Part shown: positions 16,172 to 24,358 of the stretch, piece after piece
Layout: each line of letters begins with the position of its first letter
How positions within the stretch are numbered: position 1 is the first letter of the stretch
The notes under the pieces: generated by a model
The model's database searches: none
Seen by the model: only the letters and a program-made list of their open reading frames with translations
Told to the model about the DNA's origin: nothing
Origin: Brevundimonas vesicularis
GTDB lineage: Bacteria > Pseudomonadota > Alphaproteobacteria > Caulobacterales > Caulobacteraceae
Reading direction: 5' to 3'
DNA length: 64,000 nucleotides
Assembly: GCF_014204545.1 (NCBI RefSeq)
Contig: NZ_JACHLJ010000004.1
Coordinates: 148,028-212,027 of the forward strand
Position numbers and translations under genes: made by a program

Positions 16172-16357
16172 TCACCCCCGGTGGTGCAGCCGCTTCCACA
16201 CCTGATAGCCGACGATGGGGGCGAAGCCGCAGAGGAGGGCGGTGATCAGGACTATCCATAAGCCGCCGCCCAGCCAGTATTCGCCGGCCAGGGCCCCGGC
16301 GCCGGCCGCGAGGACCGGGCCGAGCCAGGGCAGCCAGGTCGGCGGCCGAATCGTCAT
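16172..16357 (-). CDS. Small two-helix membrane protein downstream of hppD
   Basis: 61 residues with two hydrophobic helices (about 9-26 and 30-50), a Trp- and Gly-rich loop and a basic C-terminus. Its ATG follows the hppD stop directly (TGA then ATG), so it is translated from the same message. Function unknown. The coupling might only reflect operon packing. Confidence 0.6.
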   Translation of the reverse strand: MTIRPPTWLPWLGPVLAAGAGALAGEYWLGGGLWIVLITALLCGFAPIVGYQVWKRLHHRG

Positions 16358-17458
16358 TCAGGCGTCGACCTTGATGACGCCGCGACGGATCTGGTCCAGT
16401 TCGATCGAGTCGAACAGGGCCTGGAAGTTGCCGTTGCCAAAGCCTTCGTTGCCCTTGCGCTGGATGATCTCGAAGAAGATCGGGCCGAAGGTGTCTTGGG
16501 TGAAGATCTGCAGCAGCAGGCCTTCCTCGTCCGAACCGTCGATCAGGATGCGGTTTTTGCGCATCCGCTCCACGTCCTCGCCGTGGTTGGGCAGGCGTTT
16601 GTCGATCAGCTCGAAATAGGTCTCGATCGTGTCCTGGAAGGCGACGCCGCGTTCCTTCATCGCCTCGACCGTCTCGAAGATGTTCTCGGTCGTCAGGGCG
16701 ATGTGCTGGATGCCTTCGCCGTTGTAGCGACGGATGAACTCCTCGATCTGGGAGTTCTCGTCCTGGCTTTCGTTCAGCGGGATGCGGATGGCGCGGTCGG
16801 GCGCGATCATGGCTTGGGAGAACAGGCCCGTGGCCTTGCCCTTGATGTCGAAATACTTCTGCTCCTCGAAGTTGAAGATCGAGTTGTAGAAGCCCGACCA
16901 GGTGCGCATCTGGCCGCGCCGGACGTTGTGGGTCAGGTGGTCGAGGATCTCCAGGCCCATCGAGTTCTTGCGCTCGGATTCCTCCCAGCCCTCGATCTCG
17001 TCCCAGGTGTCGTACAGCGAGCCGGCGTCGCCGTACTGGTCGACGACATAGAGCAGCGAGCCGCCGATGCCTTGCAGGATGTAAGGATAGTCGTCACCCA
17101 GCGCCCCGCCAGCGGCGTCCGTCGCGGCGGCGGCGCCGCGGGCCAGCGCGCCCTCATAGGCGGCCTTGGCGTCGGTGGTGCGGAAGGCCATGCCGTTGGC
17201 GGACGGGCCGTGATCCTTGGCGAAGTCGGCGGCCTGACCCTTGGGCGAGCGTTGCACCAGGAAGCTGATATCGCCCTGCTTCAGGCGCACTACGTCGGTC
17301 TTGGGGTTCACGTGCGTCTGGGTGAAGCCCATCAGCTCCAGGCGCGAGATCATCGCCTCGGGCTCGGGGCCGGTGAATTCGACGAACTCGAAACCGTCGA
17401 CGCCGAGAGGGTTTTCGAGGTCGATCTGCTGTGGCGTAGCCTGGGTCATGTCGTTCAT
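16358..17458 (-). CDS. hppD: 4-hydroxyphenylpyruvate dioxygenase
   Basis: 366 residues, the usual length. It converts 4-hydroxyphenylpyruvate to homogentisate in tyrosine breakdown, using Fe(II) and O2 in the cytosol. The two vicinal-oxygen-chelate domains are clear, and the three iron ligands are in place: His174 in LDHLTHNV, His252 in GIQHIAL and Glu330 in FFEIIQRKG. The conserved N-terminal NPLGVDGFEFVEF segment and C-terminal GFGNGNFQALF helix are present. With the fumarylacetoacetase at 13061-14080 it indicates tyrosine catabolism and possibly pyomelanin formation. Confidence 0.95.
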   Translation of the reverse strand: MNDMTQATPQQIDLENPLGVDGFEFVEFTGPEPEAMISRLELMGFTQTHVNPKTDVVRLKQGDISFLVQRSPKGQAADFAKDHGPSANGMAFRTTDAKAAYEGALARGAAAATDAAGGALGDDYPYILQGIGGSLLYVVDQYGDAGSLYDTWDEIEGWEESERKNSMGLEILDHLTHNVRRGQMRTWSGFYNSIFNFEEQKYFDIKGKATGLFSQAMIAPDRAIRIPLNESQDENSQIEEFIRRYNGEGIQHIALTTENIFETVEAMKERGVAFQDTIETYFELIDKRLPNHGEDVERMRKNRILIDGSDEEGLLLQIFTQDTFGPIFFEIIQRKGNEGFGNGNFQALFDSIELDQIRRGVIKVDA

Positions 17459-17577
17459 GGCGCGTCTCCCGCGTGATCTTGAGGGCGGTCTGGCCGCCGA
17501 TTGGCGCGGAACCTAGTCACAGAAGACGACGGAGCCAAGACGAAGCCACGGGGTCGTGATGAGGGGAGAGAGTTCTA

Positions 17578-17916
17578 ATGGACAACCGCAATCCTGGCGT
17601 GTCAGATAGTGGGTGTGGGGGGGATGCAAGCATGGACTACCTTAAACGCGCGCCGTTTGGCGGACTGTTCGTGGTGACCTTTACGGTGGCAGCGACGTTT
17701 CAGGTGCTGATGTCCGTCTTGGGGCTGCTTCTGGCATTCTTGTCGCCGGGGCTATTCTTCATGAACGGCGCTCCAGCCACGTCCCCCGTCCAGGCGGTTG
17801 GCACTCTGCTGTTCCTTCTGGTCGTGGGACTGGTCGTCAACGCCGGAATGTCCGCCCTCGGGTCCCTGTTGTTGATGGGCGTTCGGCTCGCGCTCCCTAA
17901 ACGCGCCTCAATCTGA
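17578..17916 (+). CDS. Small membrane protein, unknown
   Basis: 112 residues. A short polar N-terminus (a second ATG at 17632 would remove it) is followed by two or three hydrophobic helices at about 28-58 and 70-104 and a basic tail. It is alone on the plus strand between two minus-strand genes. No family recognised. Codon use is ordinary for the region. Confidence 0.5.
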   Translation: MDNRNPGVSDSGCGGDASMDYLKRAPFGGLFVVTFTVAATFQVLMSVLGLLLAFLSPGLFFMNGAPATSPVQAVGTLLFLLVVGLVVNAGMSALGSLLLMGVRLALPKRASI

Positions 17917-17928
17917 GCAAGGCTGGCG

Positions 17929-18573
17929 TCAGCCCGGCAGCAGCCGGGTCGCCCATTCGGCGCCGAGGAGCAGGCCGGTTGCGACGGCGCCCAGGATCGT
18001 GAGCCAGACGGTGGTGACGGCGCAGCCGGCGAGAACGAACAGGCCGTCGCGCTGGATCAGGCCGACCGACAGCAGGGCCAGGGCGATCGACGGGATGGTG
18101 TTGGTCAGGGGCATGACGATGGTAACGGTCGCCAGGATCATGAAGACGGCGGCCAGCTTCTCGCCCGGTCCATCGGCGAAGCGGCGAAGGCGGGGGCGCG
18201 ACAGGCGGTCGATCCAGCCCAGTTTGGTCTCGGCGAAATCGGCCATGGCCTTCAGCCACGACCCCTTGCACCGCAGGTTCAGGAACCAGCGCGGCAGCCA
18301 GGGCTCCTCGCGCCCGACCAGCATCTGGCCGGCCAGCAGGATGACGATCAGCCCGACCACCTGCGGCACGCCGTAAAGGCCAGGCACCAGACAAGGGATG
18401 GAGAGCAGCAGGATCAAAAGCCCATAGGCGCGCTCGTCCAGCCGGTCGCGGATCTCGTGCAGGGTCAGCCCGGCGTCGCCGCCGTCGTCGGCCAGCCGCC
18501 GCAGCAGCCGGGTGACATTATGGCTGACGTCGTCCTGCTGGACCGTGGACGGGGATGAGGCGGGGGTCGTCAT
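17929..18573 (-). CDS. exoD: ExoD family membrane protein (exopolysaccharide-related)
   Basis: 214 residues. An N-terminal soluble helix region (LRRLADDGGDAGLTLHEI) leads into IRDRLDERAYGLLILLLSIPCLVPG, the ExoD signature, then four to five membrane helices. The basic WLPRWFLNLR segment in the middle is also typical. In rhizobia ExoD affects exopolysaccharide synthesis and alkaline tolerance, though the molecular action is unknown. It is a single gene here, convergent with the small membrane protein on its left. Confidence 0.85.
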   Translation of the reverse strand: MTTPASSPSTVQQDDVSHNVTRLLRRLADDGGDAGLTLHEIRDRLDERAYGLLILLLSIPCLVPGLYGVPQVVGLIVILLAGQMLVGREEPWLPRWFLNLRCKGSWLKAMADFAETKLGWIDRLSRPRLRRFADGPGEKLAAVFMILATVTIVMPLTNTIPSIALALLSVGLIQRDGLFVLAGCAVTTVWLTILGAVATGLLLGAEWATRLLPG

Positions 18574-18660
18574 GCGGGCGCTCTAGCAGTTGGACGTGAC
18601 GGCCGAGGATGACGCAACGCCGCAGGGGTGCTAACGCGCCGTGCCGCCTTAAGGATCGCC

Positions 18661-19236
18661 ATGCTGCGCAAACTCTATGACCGCGTCTTCGACCTGGCGC
18701 GCAGCCGCCATGCGACCAAAGCCCTGGCAGTCGTCTCCTTCGCCGAGAGTTCGTTCTTTCCGATCCCGCCCGATGTGATGCTGGCGCCCATGATCCTGGC
18801 GCGGCCGCAGAAGGCGTATTTCTATGCCGCCGTCTGCACCGTGGCGTCGGTGCTGGGCGGGATTCTCGGTTATGCGATCGGCTATTTCCTGACCGATCTG
18901 GGTCTGGCGATCATGCGGGTGCTGGGCCATTCGGACGGGCTGGAGCAGTTCCGCGCCTGGTTCGATCAGTGGGGCCTGTGGGTCATTCTGATCAAGGGGC
19001 TGACGCCCATTCCCTACAAGCTGGTGACCATCGCTTCGGGCCTGGCGGCGTTCAGCTTTCCAGTCTTCATGGCCGCGTCGGTCGTGACGCGGGGCGGACG
19101 GTTTTTCCTGGAAGCGTGGATCCTGAAACGCTGGGGGCCGGCCATGCTGGCGCAGGTCGAAAAGCGGCTGGCGATGTGGAGCGTGATCGGCCTGGTCGCG
19201 TTGGTCGCGTTGATCGTCGTCCTGAAGCTTCTGTAA
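18661..19236 (+). CDS. YqaA/DedA family membrane protein (VTT domain)
   Basis: 191 residues from ATG 18661, preceded by AAGGA. The family pattern is present: FAESSFFPIPPDVML near the N-terminus, the G-rich helix GGILGYAIGY, then FDQWGLWVILIKGLTPIPYKLVTIASG and VTRGGRFFLEAWILK. These re-entrant loop motifs match SNARE-associated/VTT proteins, which are linked to phospholipid flipping and membrane homeostasis. It is followed after 39 bp by dsbB on the same strand. Confidence 0.85.
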   Translation: MLRKLYDRVFDLARSRHATKALAVVSFAESSFFPIPPDVMLAPMILARPQKAYFYAAVCTVASVLGGILGYAIGYFLTDLGLAIMRVLGHSDGLEQFRAWFDQWGLWVILIKGLTPIPYKLVTIASGLAAFSFPVFMAASVVTRGGRFFLEAWILKRWGPAMLAQVEKRLAMWSVIGLVALVALIVVLKLL

Positions 19237-19275
19237 GTCGACGCGGCCGCAGGGGCGGGGTAAGACCGTTTCAAG

Positions 19276-19821
19276 ATGATCGATGTCTATCGCCTTCTGA
19301 CCCGTTGGTGGACCGCCTTCGCCCTGGCCGCGTCGCTGGCCATGCTGGGCGCGGCCCATGCGTTCGAACGGTTCGGCGGCCTGGCGCCCTGCAACCTGTG
19401 TCTGAAGCAGCGGGAGGTCTATTGGGGGGCGGTCGTCGTCGCGGTTCTGGCTACGGGCTGGACCCTGGTCAGCGGCGGACGCCGGGGCACGCCGCGCATC
19501 GCCGCCTTCCTGCTGGCGGCCGTGTTCGCCACAGGCGCCATTACGGCCATCTTCCACATGGGCGGCGAATACAAATGGTGGGCGCTGCCTGCGACCTGTT
19601 CGTCCGTCGGCGGCTCGGTCGATATGGACAGTCTGACGGCCTTAGCCATGGGCACGGGGCCGGTGACCAAGGTGATCGGCTGCGGCGATGTGGCCTGGAG
19701 CTGGCTGGGTCTGTCGATGGCAGGATGGAACGCGATCATCGCCTCGGCGCTTGCGGTGTTCAGCCTATTGGCGGCGAAACGTCCCAAGGACGCCCGCGCG
19801 CCCCGGATCGAAAAGGCCTGA
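19276..19821 (+). CDS. dsbB: Disulfide bond formation protein DsbB
   Basis: 181 residues with four membrane helices. The first redox pair, Cys39 and Cys42, sits in PCNLCLKQR after helix 1. The second pair, Cys108 and Cys136, is in the second periplasmic loop. DsbB reoxidises DsbA and passes electrons to ubiquinone. The next gene, coq7, makes ubiquinone and starts four bases after the dsbB stop, a sensible pairing. No dsbA is in the window. Confidence 0.9.
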   Translation: MIDVYRLLTRWWTAFALAASLAMLGAAHAFERFGGLAPCNLCLKQREVYWGAVVVAVLATGWTLVSGGRRGTPRIAAFLLAAVFATGAITAIFHMGGEYKWWALPATCSSVGGSVDMDSLTALAMGTGPVTKVIGCGDVAWSWLGLSMAGWNAIIASALAVFSLLAAKRPKDARAPRIEKA

Positions 19822-19825
19822 TGCG

Positions 19826-20389
19826 ATGAGCCATTCCATTCCTCTCCCTCGTCCTGGCCAAGGCGCCGACAAGGCGCGGATGGACGAAATCCTGCGTGTC
19901 GATCACGCAGGGGAATATGCGGCCGTCTTGATCTATCGCGCCCAGAAGGCGGTGTTCAAAGGGCGCAAGGGGCGTGACGGCATCGCCCACGACCTGTCGG
20001 AGATGCAGGACCAAGAGGCGGTGCATCTGGCGCGCTTCGAGCGGCTGCTGAACGAGCGGCGGGTGCGGCCCACGGTCATGACGCCCCTGTGGCGCATCGC
20101 CGCCTCGGCCCTGGGCGCCGGCACGGCCCTGATGGGTGAAAAGGCGGCGCACGCCTGCACCGAGGCGGTCGAGAGCGTGATCGAGAAACACTATGCCGAC
20201 CAGATCGCCGAGATCGGCGATCGCGACCCGGCTCTTGCCGCTGAGCTGAAGCAGTTCCGCGACGAGGAACTGGCCCACCACGACCACGCCATCGAACACG
20301 GCAGCCGCGAAGCGCCAGCCTATCGTTTGCTGTCCGGCGTGATCAAGGTCGGTTGCAAGGCGGCGATCAAGATCAGCGAGCGAGTCTGA
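19826..20389 (+). CDS. coq7: Demethoxyubiquinone hydroxylase Coq7
   Basis: 187 residues from ATG 19826, four bases after dsbB. The carboxylate-bridged di-iron site is visible: Glu30 in DHAGEYAA, the EMQDQEAVHL helix (ExxH at 64-67), and the later DEELAHHDHA helix. It hydroxylates the benzoquinone ring in the late steps of ubiquinone synthesis, associated with the membrane. The alphaproteobacterial form is short, as here. Probably co-transcribed with dsbB. Confidence 0.92.
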   Translation: MSHSIPLPRPGQGADKARMDEILRVDHAGEYAAVLIYRAQKAVFKGRKGRDGIAHDLSEMQDQEAVHLARFERLLNERRVRPTVMTPLWRIAASALGAGTALMGEKAAHACTEAVESVIEKHYADQIAEIGDRDPALAAELKQFRDEELAHHDHAIEHGSREAPAYRLLSGVIKVGCKAAIKISERV

Positions 20390-20393
20390 CCCA

Positions 20394-20532
20394 TCTCCTC
20401 CCCACCTGTGGGGAGGGGGACCGCGAAGCGGTGGAGGGGCTCTTAAAGGCGTGCTGTCTCCGGTAGGCGTCGCAAAACCCCTCCGTCACGGCGCTGAAGG
20501 AGCGCCGCGCCACCTCCCCATGAAATGGGGAG
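20394..20532. repeat. Long imperfect palindromic intergenic repeat
   Basis: About 140 bp between the convergent coq7 and thiolase genes. CTCCTCCCCAC at the left end mirrors TGGGGAGGAG at the right end. Each arm contains its own hairpins (for example CTCCCCAC/GGGGAG, ACCGC-GAA-GCGGT, CCTCCCCA/TGGGGAGG). This structure resembles the CCTCCCC-rich interspersed repeats known in Caulobacteraceae genomes. It can fold on either transcript and may end both. Confidence 0.7.
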
Positions 20533-20548
20533 GAGACGGGTGGGCGCT

Positions 20549-21751
20549 TCAAAAGATCTCGAACAGCCCGGCCGCGCCCATGCCGCCGCCGATGCACATG
20601 GTGACGACGCCGTATTTGGCGCCGCGACGCTTGCCCTCGATCAGGACGTGGCCGGTCATGCGGGCGCCGGACATGCCGTAGGGGTGGCCGATGGAGATGG
20701 CGCCGCCCGAGACGTTCAGACGGTCGTCGGGAATGCCCAGCGTGTCCTGGCAATACAGAACCTGGGCGGCGAAGGCCTCGTTCAGCTCCCAGATGCCGAT
20801 GTCGTCCATCGTCAGGCCGTGGCGCTTCAACAATTTGGGCACGGCATAGACCGGGCCGATGCCCATTTCGTCCGGCTCGCAGCCGGCGACCGCCATGCCG
20901 CGATAGGCGCCGAGCGGTTGCAGATTGCGCTTCACCGCCTCGCCGGCCTCCATGACGACGCAGGCCGAGGCGCCGTCCGACAGTTGCGAGGCGTTTCCGG
21001 CGGTGATGAACTCGCCCGTCTGAATCTCCTCGCCGCCGCCGAAGACGGGCTTCAGCGCCTTCAGCCCTTCCAGCGTCGTGTCGGGACGGTTGCCCTCGTC
21101 CTTGGAGAGGGTGACCTCTTTCGATGAGGTCTGGCCGGTGGCCTTGTCCATGACCAGCATGGTGGTGGTCATGGGCACGATCTCGGCGTCGAAGCGGCCG
21201 GCGTCCTGGGCGGCTGCGGTGCGCTGCTGGGATTTCAGCGCATATTCGTCCTGGCGGTCACGGCTGACGCCGTAGCGGCGCGACACCACCTCGGCCGTCT
21301 CCAGCATCGACATATAGATGTGGGGCGACAGCTTCAGCAGCGCCTCGTCCTTCATCCGGTATAGGTTCATATTCTGGTTCTGGACCAGGGAGATGCTTTC
21401 CAGCCCGCCGCCGACCGCCATCTTCTGCTGATCGAAGACGACCTGTTTGGCCGCCGTGGCGATGCCCATCAGGCCCGAGGCGCACTGACGGTCCAGGCTC
21501 ATGCCGGGAACAGAGGAGGGCAGGCCGGAGGCGAGCGCGATCTGGCGCGCGACGTTGGTGCCGGTCGAACCCTGCTGCAGGGCCGCGCCCATAACGACGT
21601 CCTCGATTTCGGCCGGATCGACGCCGGCGCGCTGGACCGCGTGCTTGACCGCATGGGCGCCGAGCTGCTGCGCCTGGGTGTCGTTGAAGGCGCCACGATA
21701 GGCGCGCCCGATCGGGGTGCGGGCGGTGGAGACGATGACGGCTTCGCGCAT
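20549..21751 (-). CDS. Acetyl-CoA acetyltransferase (thiolase)
   Basis: 400 residues from ATG 21751, with GAGAG upstream; the extra frame to 21841 is not family-like. The catalytic triad is plain: nucleophile Cys90 in DRQCASG, His356 in [10 protein letters not shown] and Cys386 in CIGGGMG, with NEAFAAQ as the oxyanion element. It condenses or cleaves acyl-CoAs. GHPYG rather than GHPLG, and the following short-chain dehydrogenase of fatty-oxidation type, suggest beta-oxidation rather than polyhydroxybutyrate synthesis. The substrate range is not determined. Confidence 0.9.
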   Translation of the reverse strand: MREAVIVSTARTPIGRAYRGAFNDTQAQQLGAHAVKHAVQRAGVDPAEIEDVVMGAALQQGSTGTNVARQIALASGLPSSVPGMSLDRQCASGLMGIATAAKQVVFDQQKMAVGGGLESISLVQNQNMNLYRMKDEALLKLSPHIYMSMLETAEVVSRRYGVSRDRQDEYALKSQQRTAAAQDAGRFDAEIVPMTTTMLVMDKATGQTSSKEVTLSKDEGNRPDTTLEGLKALKPVFGGGEEIQTGEFITAGNASQLSDGASACVVMEAGEAVKRNLQPLGAYRGMAVAGCEPDEMGIGPVYAVPKLLKRHGLTMDDIGIWELNEAFAAQVLYCQDTLGIPDDRLNVSGGAISIGHPYGMSGARMTGHVLIEGKRRGAKYGVVTMCIGGGMGAAGLFEIF

Positions 21752-21859
21752 AAATGCTCTCTTCGCTTGGCCTACCGCGCTTTCGCGTTGCTTGAGGCCG
21801 GTTTCCTCTGAATCGAAGTTAGGCGCCTCACGTCGCGTCAACGCAAGGCGCCTTGTTGT

Positions 21860-22768
21860 TCAACCGCCGTGCGCCTTCTGGGCCTTGGTCAGTTCGATCA
21901 TGCCTTGGGTGGCGCCCATCTCTGGGACGATCTCGGCGGCGCGGTCCGAAATGGCGTCGAAGCGAGCGGCGACCTGTTCGGGCGCATCGTCGCCGGTGAC
22001 GAAGTCGCCTTGCGTCAGGGTGACATAGGCGCGTTCAAACCCACCGGCGCCGGCGGCCAGGATGGCGCGGCTCGGCGCATCCTGGCTGACCAGGTAAAGT
22101 AGGCCGGGCGTGACCAGGGCCGGGGCCAGCGCCTCCAGCGGCAGGGCGGCGCCCAGGTCCTCGGTCATGCGGGTGTGGGCGGTGGGCGCCAGGCAGTTGA
22201 CGCGGATGTCGTTCTTGGCCCCCTCGATCGACAGGGTCTGCATCAGCCCGACCAGCGCCATCTTGGCCGCGCCATAGTTCGACTGGCCGAAGTTGCCGTA
22301 CAGGCCCGAGGACGACGTCGTCATCACGATCCGGCCGTAGTTCTGCCCGCGCATGATCTCCCACACCGCCTTGGTGCAGTTGACCGCCCCCATCAGGTGG
22401 ACGTCGATGACGAAGCGGAAGTCCTCGATCTCCATCTTGGCGAAGGTCTTGTCGCGTAGGACGCCGGCGTTGTTCACAAGGATGTCGATCCGGCCCCATT
22501 TCGCCATGGCCTGATCGACCATGGCTTGGACTGCGGCAAAGTCCGTCACCGAGGCCGCATTGGCGATGGCCTCGCCGCCGGCCGCCTCGATTTCCGCCAC
22601 GACCGATTCCGCCGCCGTCGCCGAAGCGCCCGATCCGTCGCGCGCCCCGCCCAGGTCGTTGACCACCACCTTGGCTCCGCGCGCCGCCAAAGCCAGAGCG
22701 TGTTCGCGCCCCAAGCCGCCACCAGCGCCCGTCACGATCGCTACCTGTCCGTCAAACCGCATCGCCAT
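21860..22768 (-). CDS. Short-chain dehydrogenase, (3R)-hydroxyacyl-CoA dehydrogenase type
   Basis: 302 residues from ATG 22768, preceded by AAAGGA. Classical SDR features: GAGGGLGR cofactor loop (14-21), NNAG (99-102), catalytic Ser at about 152-154, and Tyr165-x3-Lys169. After the fold there is a C-terminal extension with FVTGDDAPEQVAARF. The VNDLGGARDGSG motif after strand 2 is typical of the dehydrogenase part of peroxisomal multifunctional enzyme type 2, which favours a 3-hydroxyacyl-CoA substrate and NAD(H). It lies directly upstream of the thiolase gene on the same strand. Confidence 0.8.
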   Translation of the reverse strand: MAMRFDGQVAIVTGAGGGLGREHALALAARGAKVVVNDLGGARDGSGASATAAESVVAEIEAAGGEAIANAASVTDFAAVQAMVDQAMAKWGRIDILVNNAGVLRDKTFAKMEIEDFRFVIDVHLMGAVNCTKAVWEIMRGQNYGRIVMTTSSSGLYGNFGQSNYGAAKMALVGLMQTLSIEGAKNDIRVNCLAPTAHTRMTEDLGAALPLEALAPALVTPGLLYLVSQDAPSRAILAAGAGGFERAYVTLTQGDFVTGDDAPEQVAARFDAISDRAAEIVPEMGATQGMIELTKAQKAHGG

Positions 22769-22921
22769 AATCATTCCTTTCGCAAGCGCCCAATGTGTTG
22801 AAACGGCGCCACAGTCGTCACAATCGTAGCTCAAGGGCGGAACCGTGCGCCAGCCACGCCGTTCGGTCCGGTGAATGCTGTGCTAATGCGCAGCTTCGCG
22901 CATTCACACAGTGAGGAAGCT

Positions 22922-24076
22922 ATGAAGCTCAAACTTCTCGCCTCCGTTGCCGCCGCCGGACTGTTCGCAGCCGGCGCCGCATCGGCGGAACCCAATGGTT
23001 GGTACGGCGCCATCGACGCCGGCTACCACATGATCGACGATATCAACGCTGAATCGTCCACGACCGGCGCCAACTGGAACTGGGAAGTGAACGACGGCTG
23101 GGCGGCTTTCGCTCGCCTCGGCTACCGCTTCAACCCGAACTGGCGCGTTGAACTGGAAGGCGGCTACCGTTCGGGCGACATCGGCACCGTGCGCGCCGTC
23201 ACCGGCACACAGGGCCTGTGCAACCTGACCCCGGCGACGGGCGGCTGCTTCTCGCCCGAAGGCGACATCGAATCCGCCACCCTGATGGCCAACGTCATCT
23301 ATGACTTCGGCTTCGAATACTGGGGCGTTCGTCCGTTCGTCGGCCTGGGCGCCGGTGTGAACCGCGTCGACACCAACACGATCGGCTCGCTGCGCGCCAA
23401 CCGTCTGGCCACCTTCGCCGCCGACGACACCTCGACCAAGTTCGCCGCTCAGGCGATCGCCGGTCTGGCCTGGGCCATCGGCGACCGCGCCAACATCGAC
23501 CTGACCTACCGCTATCTGACGGGCGACGCCAACTTCGCCTCGACGACGGCCGGCACGGGCGCAGGCGCCACGCAGTTCGGCGAATGGGACGGCGACTACG
23601 ACCAGTCGCACACCGTGACCCTGGGTCTGCGCTACAGCTTCGGTGCGGAAGATGCTCCGCCCCCGCCGCCTCCTCCGCCCCCGCCGCCGCCGCCTCCTCC
23701 GCCCCCGCCGCCTCCGCCGGCGCCGGTCGCACAGACCCCGATGCCTCGCCAGTTCGTGGTTTACTTCGACTGGGATCGTTCGGACCTGACCGCGGAAGCC
23801 CGTTCGGTGGTGACGCAGGCCGCCAACTACGCCAAGTCGGGTCGTCCGACGCGCGTCCTGATCGTCGGCTACACCGACACCTCGGGTTCGGCCGCCTATA
23901 ACCTGGGTCTGTCCAACCGTCGTTCGCGCACCGTCGCGGACGCGCTGGTCGCCTCGGGCGTCAACGGCGGCGTGATCGCCCTCGACGGCAAGGGCGAGAC
24001 CAACCTGGCCAAGCCGACCGCCGACGGTGTGCGCGAACCGCTCAACCGTCGCGCGACCATCGACATCAACTTCTAA
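22922..24076 (+). CDS. OmpA-family outer membrane protein
   Basis: 384 residues from ATG 22922 (GAGGA upstream). Signal peptide 1-22 ends ASAE. Residues 23-240 are an eight-strand OmpA-like barrel (GWYGAIDAGY, then LGLRYSF). A run of 21 prolines encoded at 23657-23719 spans the periplasm. The OmpA C-terminal domain follows, with FVVYFDWDRSDLT, a GYTDTSGSAAYN motif and NRRATIDINF, which binds peptidoglycan. It tethers the outer membrane to the wall and was probably highly expressed. A strong hairpin follows the stop. Confidence 0.92.
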   Translation: MKLKLLASVAAAGLFAAGAASAEPNGWYGAIDAGYHMIDDINAESSTTGANWNWEVNDGWAAFARLGYRFNPNWRVELEGGYRSGDIGTVRAVTGTQGLCNLTPATGGCFSPEGDIESATLMANVIYDFGFEYWGVRPFVGLGAGVNRVDTNTIGSLRANRLATFAADDTSTKFAAQAIAGLAWAIGDRANIDLTYRYLTGDANFASTTAGTGAGATQFGEWDGDYDQSHTVTLGLRYSFGAEDAPPPPPPPPPPPPPPPPPPPPPAPVAQTPMPRQFVVYFDWDRSDLTAEARSVVTQAANYAKSGRPTRVLIVGYTDTSGSAAYNLGLSNRRSRTVADALVASGVNGGVIALDGKGETNLAKPTADGVREPLNRRATIDINF

Positions 24077-24088
24077 GACTTTCGGCCG

Positions 24089-24113
24089 CTGGTTGGGATC
24101 ACCCAACCAGCCA
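24089..24113 (+). terminator. Hairpin after the OmpA-like gene
   Basis: GCTGGTTGGG-ATCA-CCCAACCAGC, a ten-base perfect stem 13 bases after the stop. No T run follows, so it may stabilise the message end or act with Rho. The rest of 24114-24358 shows a further GC-rich inverted repeat near 24150-24178 and no gene. Confidence 0.5.
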
Positions 24114-24358
24114 CCGCGAGGCATGGAAGTCGTCGTTTCGAAGACATCGAGCCGTCGTCGCCCTCGGGGCGGCGGCGGCTTTGATGCTAAAAAACAACGC
24201 TCAAAGCGCCACGTTTCAAAATTCCAGGACTTAGGGCGTTTTCGATTGATCGCAAAAGGTGGTCGCGACAAAAGGGCGACGATGCCTCTTGCCAACGAAC
24301 TCTTCGGTTGCAACGGCCGCGCCGAAGCGGTTTCTCTTGCGTCATTGTACCGGTGGGC

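Noticed and set aside
22904..24313. 469-codon minus-strand frame opposite the OmpA-like gene
   Set aside because: Arg/Gly/Val-rich composition with an Arg-Gly run from the antisense of the proline codons; the plus-strand OmpA is unmistakable.
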